Part shown: positions 13,843 to 15,376 of the stretch, piece by piece | How positions within the stretch are numbered: position 1 is the first letter of the stretch | Layout of the letters: each line of letters starts with the position of its first letter | NCBI GenBank assembly: GCA_937957845.1 | Contig: CALGOD010000248.1 | Span: 1-15,376 of the forward strand | Direction of reading: 5' to 3' | Source: an uncultured Nocardiopsis sp. | GTDB lineage: Bacteria > Actinomycetota > Actinomycetes > Streptosporangiales > Streptosporangiaceae | Length of the DNA stretch: 15,376 bases | Made by a program: the position numbers and the translations under genes | The notes under the pieces: model-generated | Databases searched by the model: none | Seen by the model: the letters and a program-made list of their open reading frames with translations, nothing else | What the model was told of the DNA's origin: nothing

Positions 13843-14568
13843 ATGAGGATCGTCGCCTGTCTGAACGGAGACCGCCGTCCCGAGGCGCACCCCGCCCTGC
13901 CCGTGTCCGTGGACCAGTTGGTGACGGACGCCCACGCGGTGGTGGCCGCGGGGGCCACCGAGATCCACGTCCACCCGCGCGATTCCGACGGCGCCGAGTC
14001 CCTGGAACCGCAGGTGGTCGCTCCCCTCATGGAGAAGCTGCGCGAGGAGGGTCCGTCGGTGCCGGTGTCGCTGACCACGTCGTTGTCCGCGGAGTCCGAT
14101 CCTTGGCGGCGCTACGACCTCGTGCAGAGGTGGGCGGCCTCGGCCCTACCGGACTCGGTGACGGTGAACCTGCACGAGGCGGGTTCGGTGGATCTGGCGC
14201 ACCTGCTGGAGGACCGCCGTATCGCCGTGGAGGCGGGGGTGTGGACCGTGGAGGCCGCGCGCATCCTCGTGGCCACCAAGCTGAACGCGGCGGCGGTCCT
14301 GGTCGAGCCCACACAGGTCGCGTTGGAGGACGCCCAGCGCAACGCCGCGACGATCCTGTCCTTGTTGGACAAGGCGAGGGTTCGACAGCCCCGTCTGGTG
14401 CACGGGGCGGACGCGACGGCCTGGCCGATCCTGGAGTCCGCGGTGTCCTCGGGGCACGACATCCGCATGGGACTGGAGGACACCATGCGTCTGCCCGACG
14501 GCGAGAACGCGCAGGACAACGCGGCGCTGATCTCGCACGCGGTGAACCTGGCCTCCACCGCGGCCTGA
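13843..14568 (+). CDS. BKACE / DUF849-family (3-keto-5-aminohexanoate cleavage-like) protein
   Basis: This 241-residue protein matches the beta-keto acid cleavage enzyme family, Zn2+ enzymes that react a beta-keto acid with acetyl-CoA. Family features visible: ACLNGDRRPEAHPALP (5-20), the metal motif IHVHPRD (41-47; His42 and His44), VNLHEAG (108-114), and DIRMGLEDTMRLPDG (206-220; Glu212 as third ligand) followed by NAALI. It is shorter than many members (about 275-310). The substrate cannot be inferred. ATG at 13843 has a perfect AGGAGGG (13831-13837) at 5 bases; the open frame upstream is non-coding. It shares a 91-base promoter region with the divergent propeller gene. Confidence 0.88.
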   Translation: MRIVACLNGDRRPEAHPALPVSVDQLVTDAHAVVAAGATEIHVHPRDSDGAESLEPQVVAPLMEKLREEGPSVPVSLTTSLSAESDPWRRYDLVQRWAASALPDSVTVNLHEAGSVDLAHLLEDRRIAVEAGVWTVEAARILVATKLNAAAVLVEPTQVALEDAQRNAATILSLLDKARVRQPRLVHGADATAWPILESAVSSGHDIRMGLEDTMRLPDGENAQDNAALISHAVNLASTAA

Positions 14569-14625
14569 GCCGCACCCGACCGTTCCTTCCGTGTCCTCCC
14601 GCCCGTGCCGTCGGGGAACCGGGGT

Positions 14626-14724
14626 TCAGCCGAAGAGTGCGCCCAGGACCACGATGAGCATGATGGAGCCCAGAACCACGGGCAGCAGCCAGCGCTGCTT
14701 GCGGTTGTTGGTGAGCATGCTCAT
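14626..14724 (-). CDS. 32-residue single-helix membrane peptide coupled to thpR
   Basis: ATG at 14722-14724 to TGA at 14626-14628 encodes 32 residues: a basic N-terminus (MSMLTNNRKQRW) followed by a hydrophobic helix LLPVVLGSIMLIVVLGALFG to the end. Its ATG overlaps the thpR stop as ATGA, which implies translational coupling; GGAG lies about 11 bases upstream. A longer in-frame reading (to 14850) runs inside thpR and is not credible. I do not recognise a family. A single positively flanked helix would place the N-terminus in the cytoplasm. Confidence 0.6.
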   Translation of the reverse strand: MSMLTNNRKQRWLLPVVLGSIMLIVVLGALFG

Positions 14725-15311
14725 GACGTGTTCCGCTCCGAAAGTGAGATGATGTCCGATTCCCAGCCTAATGCCCATGTCCGCACGGTTCGGTAGCGGT
14801 CCGGTCTCCCCGGACGGCTCTCCACCAGGTGTACCCGGTCCACGTGCCACCTGTGGTCGGGCAGTGTCCCCAGAGCGCGCACGGTGTCGGTGAGGTCGCG
14901 TGCGGGGCGACTGCGTGCGACCGTGATGTGCGGCACGTAGGCACGGTCCTCGACCGGTATCCCGACCCGCGCCGAGGCCGCGCGCATCCCGGCGGCGAGG
15001 GCGCCGAGGGCCTCGGTGTCCCCGTCGAGCCCCGCCCAGAGCACGGAGGAACGATGAGCGCCGCGTGGAAAGGTGCCCCAGCCGTCGGCGGTGAGGTGGA
15101 AGGGCCGGTGCGCGCGGACCTCACGACCCAGGGCCTCGGTGATCTCCGGGAGCAGGTCCTCGCCCACCTGGCCGAGGAAGACCAGGGTGAGGTGCCACTC
15201 GTCGGGTCCGGCCCAGCGCAGAGCCTGGTCGTCCTTCCGCCCTCGGGTGACGGCCGCACGCAGCGACTCCCTCACCTCGGAAGGTGGTTCCAGTGCGACG
15301 AAGAGCCTCAT
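14721..15311 (-). CDS. thpR: RNA 2',3'-cyclic 3'-phosphodiesterase (LigT/ThpR, 2H family)
   Basis: This 196-residue protein belongs to the 2H phosphoesterase superfamily and would open RNA 2',3'-cyclic phosphates to 2'-phosphates. The two HxT motifs are HLTL (40-43; His40, Thr42) within EWHLTLVFLG and HITV (128-131; His128, Thr130) within YVPHITVARS. MRLFVALEPP is the typical ThpR start. ATG at 15309-15311 has AGGA at 7 bases; an in-frame extension to 15365 lacks similarity. Its last codons are AAC ACG TCA TGA, and the TGA overlaps the next ATG. Confidence 0.93.
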   Translation of the reverse strand: MRLFVALEPPSEVRESLRAAVTRGRKDDQALRWAGPDEWHLTLVFLGQVGEDLLPEITEALGREVRAHRPFHLTADGWGTFPRGAHRSSVLWAGLDGDTEALGALAAGMRAASARVGIPVEDRAYVPHITVARSRPARDLTDTVRALGTLPDHRWHVDRVHLVESRPGRPDRYRTVRTWALGWESDIISLSERNTS

Positions 15312-15376
15312 GCCTCCATCCTGCCCTTCCCCGGGTCCACAAGGGAGCGGTCGGTGGGGCGACACCCCCCCCGTCG

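Noticed and set aside
1..15376. Mobile elements, phage genes, CRISPR arrays, toxin-antitoxin or other defence genes
   Set aside because: No transposase, integrase, direct-repeat array or known defence domain was seen; the genes look like conserved chromosomal functions.

Overview
The window looks like ordinary chromosome from a very GC-rich actinomycete. GTG and TTG starts are common, there is an IdeR-type iron regulator, a CGNR zinc-finger protein and a SpoIIE-type phosphatase carrying its own ATPase module, and two genes have a -10 box 6-7 bases before a start codon, as in leaderless mRNAs. A Nocardiopsis-like or other Streptosporangiales genome is plausible, but that is inference. I see no mobile element, CRISPR array, tRNA or rRNA.

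Layout. Bases 1-244 hold the 3' end of a YcaQ-type winged-helix protein. Bases 545-1978 encode a flavin oxidase of the berberine-bridge family. A divergent pair follows: a thiolase (2018-3160, minus) and an acyl-CoA dehydrogenase (3368-4510, plus). Two copies of one palindrome (CCGAA-N5-TTCGG) sit in their shared promoter region, so the pair looks like a co-regulated acyl-CoA degradation unit whose repressor lies outside the window. A 55-residue two-helix membrane protein follows the dehydrogenase. Next on the minus strand are a PAS-GAF-PP2C-HATPase phosphatase (4741-7020), its upstream neighbour the DtxR/IdeR regulator (7173-7874, TTG start), and PdxH (8205-8867).

SerC (9168-10292, plus, probably leaderless) diverges from pdxH across a structured 300-base spacer and ends in a clear intrinsic terminator. 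A GlpQ-like phosphodiesterase (10387-11391) follows. A hairpin with 20-bp arms separates it from a convergent VOC/glyoxalase-like gene (11538-11987). The VOC gene diverges from a CGNR zinc-finger regulator (12089-12676) across a 13-bp palindrome that overlaps the regulator's -10 box. The last part holds a secreted, membrane-anchored beta-propeller-like protein (12693-13751, minus), a divergent BKACE/DUF849-type enzyme (13843-14568), and a minus-strand pair: RNA 2',3'-cyclic phosphodiesterase thpR (14721-15311) and a 32-residue membrane peptide joined to it by an ATGA overlap.

Most genes are conserved housekeeping or catabolic functions. I did not find a clear new multi-gene system. The parts most worth follow-up are the two tiny membrane proteins, the paired palindromes between the acyl-CoA genes, the CGNR/VOC shared control region, and the acidic insertion that splits the phosphatase's ATPase domain.
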